NCBI GenBank assembly: GCA_030630165.1
Contig: DAOVNN010000182.1
Span: forward strand, 1 to 6,127
DNA length: 6,127 bases
Reading direction: 5' to 3'
Source of the DNA: Candidatus Krumholzibacteriota bacterium
Lineage (GTDB): Bacteria > Krumholzibacteriota > Krumholzibacteriia > Krumholzibacteriales > Krumholzibacteriaceae
Shown piece after piece: positions 6,000-6,127 of the stretch. The notes below the pieces were generated by a model that was not told the DNA's origin, ran no database searches, and worked only from the letters and a program-made list of their open reading frames with translations. Numbering within the stretch: position 1 is the stretch's first letter; every line of letters begins with the position of its first letter. A program made the translations under genes and the position numbers.

Positions 6000-6127
6000 T
6001 CCTTATGCTTCATTTCTTTCCTTATATTGCACATAACTTACACATTTTTCATGTATAAAGTTCCTGATAGCGTTTATTAGGAGGAGCCATTTCTATGCGC
6101 AGGCAGTTCTAATAGCGTCCACCATGG
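6000..6127. other. Right end of the IS and start of flanking DNA, no gene seen
   Basis: This AT-richer tail holds the probable right terminal region of the insertion sequence up to about 6072. Boxes read on the minus strand are AGGAACTT (6065-6058) and TGTAAGTT (6041-6034). Beyond it, AGGAGG (6079-6084) stands before ATG at 6095, but that frame meets TAA after five codons and TAG directly after. I see no RNA gene here. The flanking gene, if any, lies outside the window. Confidence 0.4.

Larger units (their letters stand above)
4651..6072 (+). mobile_element. IS256-family insertion sequence, ends approximate
   Basis: An intact IS256-family transposase gene is flanked by short non-coding ends, giving a total near 1.42 kb, normal for this family (about 1.3-1.5 kb). 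The boundaries are inferred from weak terminal similarity: CGTTCCTGTAACTT from 4651 against CGCTATCAGGAACTT read inward from 6072 on the other strand, plus inner boxes TGTAAATT (4671-4678) and TGTAAGTT (minus strand, 6041-6034). No 8-9-bp target duplication is visible at these limits, so each end may be off by tens of bases. Confidence 0.5.

Noticed and set aside
4652..6066. GTTCCTG at both ends as the IS target-site duplication
   Set aside because: It is 7 bp rather than the usual 8-9 bp, and the sequences just inside the two copies do not form a matching inverted repeat.
6083..6089. GGAGCCA as a second copy of the tRNA 3' end (att pair)
   Set aside because: Only the last few bases match; no T-loop or T-stem sequence precedes it.

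Overview
This window (6127 bases, GC-rich, roughly 55-60 % by eye) looks like chromosome from a free-living Gram-negative-type bacterium. The evidence for that is a signal-peptide-bearing S9 peptidase and good Shine-Dalgarno sequences. The PurF-like gene belongs to a paralogue type that I associate with Bacteroidota and related phyla. I cannot fix the taxon; an uncultured FCB-type lineage is a guess.

Layout. At the left edge, the C-terminal part of a macro-domain (ADP-ribose-binding fold) protein runs rightward and ends at 286. Three genes read leftward from 4401: an exported S9-family prolyl oligopeptidase (2401-4401), a PurF-like phosphoribosyltransferase (832-2283) and a peptide-deformylase-like metalloprotein (290-796). 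The last two are 35 bases apart and very likely cotranscribed. The gap between the peptidase and the PurF-like gene (2284-2400) holds a plausible promoter, with one arm of a perfect 11-bp inverted repeat inside its spacer and the other arm just upstream.

The stretch 4402-4781 has no protein gene. From left to right it holds a likely promoter for the peptidase, an unassigned stretch, the 3' end of an Asn-type tRNA without its 5' part, an intrinsic terminator, and the upstream part of an IS256-family insertion sequence. The transposase (4782-5999) has its full DDE set. Its ribosome-binding site is buried in a predicted hairpin. The last 128 bases hold the probable right end of the element and no recognisable gene.

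The most interesting points are these. The PurF-like enzyme has a Ser where the Cys nucleophile should be and has lost other glutaminase-pocket residues, yet it keeps the PRPP site and the Fe-S cysteines. It is paired with an equally divergent deformylase-like gene. The tRNA 3' remnant followed by a terminator looks like an integration or rearrangement scar. The transposase ribosome-binding site is hidden in a hairpin. I see no CRISPR array, no rRNA and no complete tRNA.
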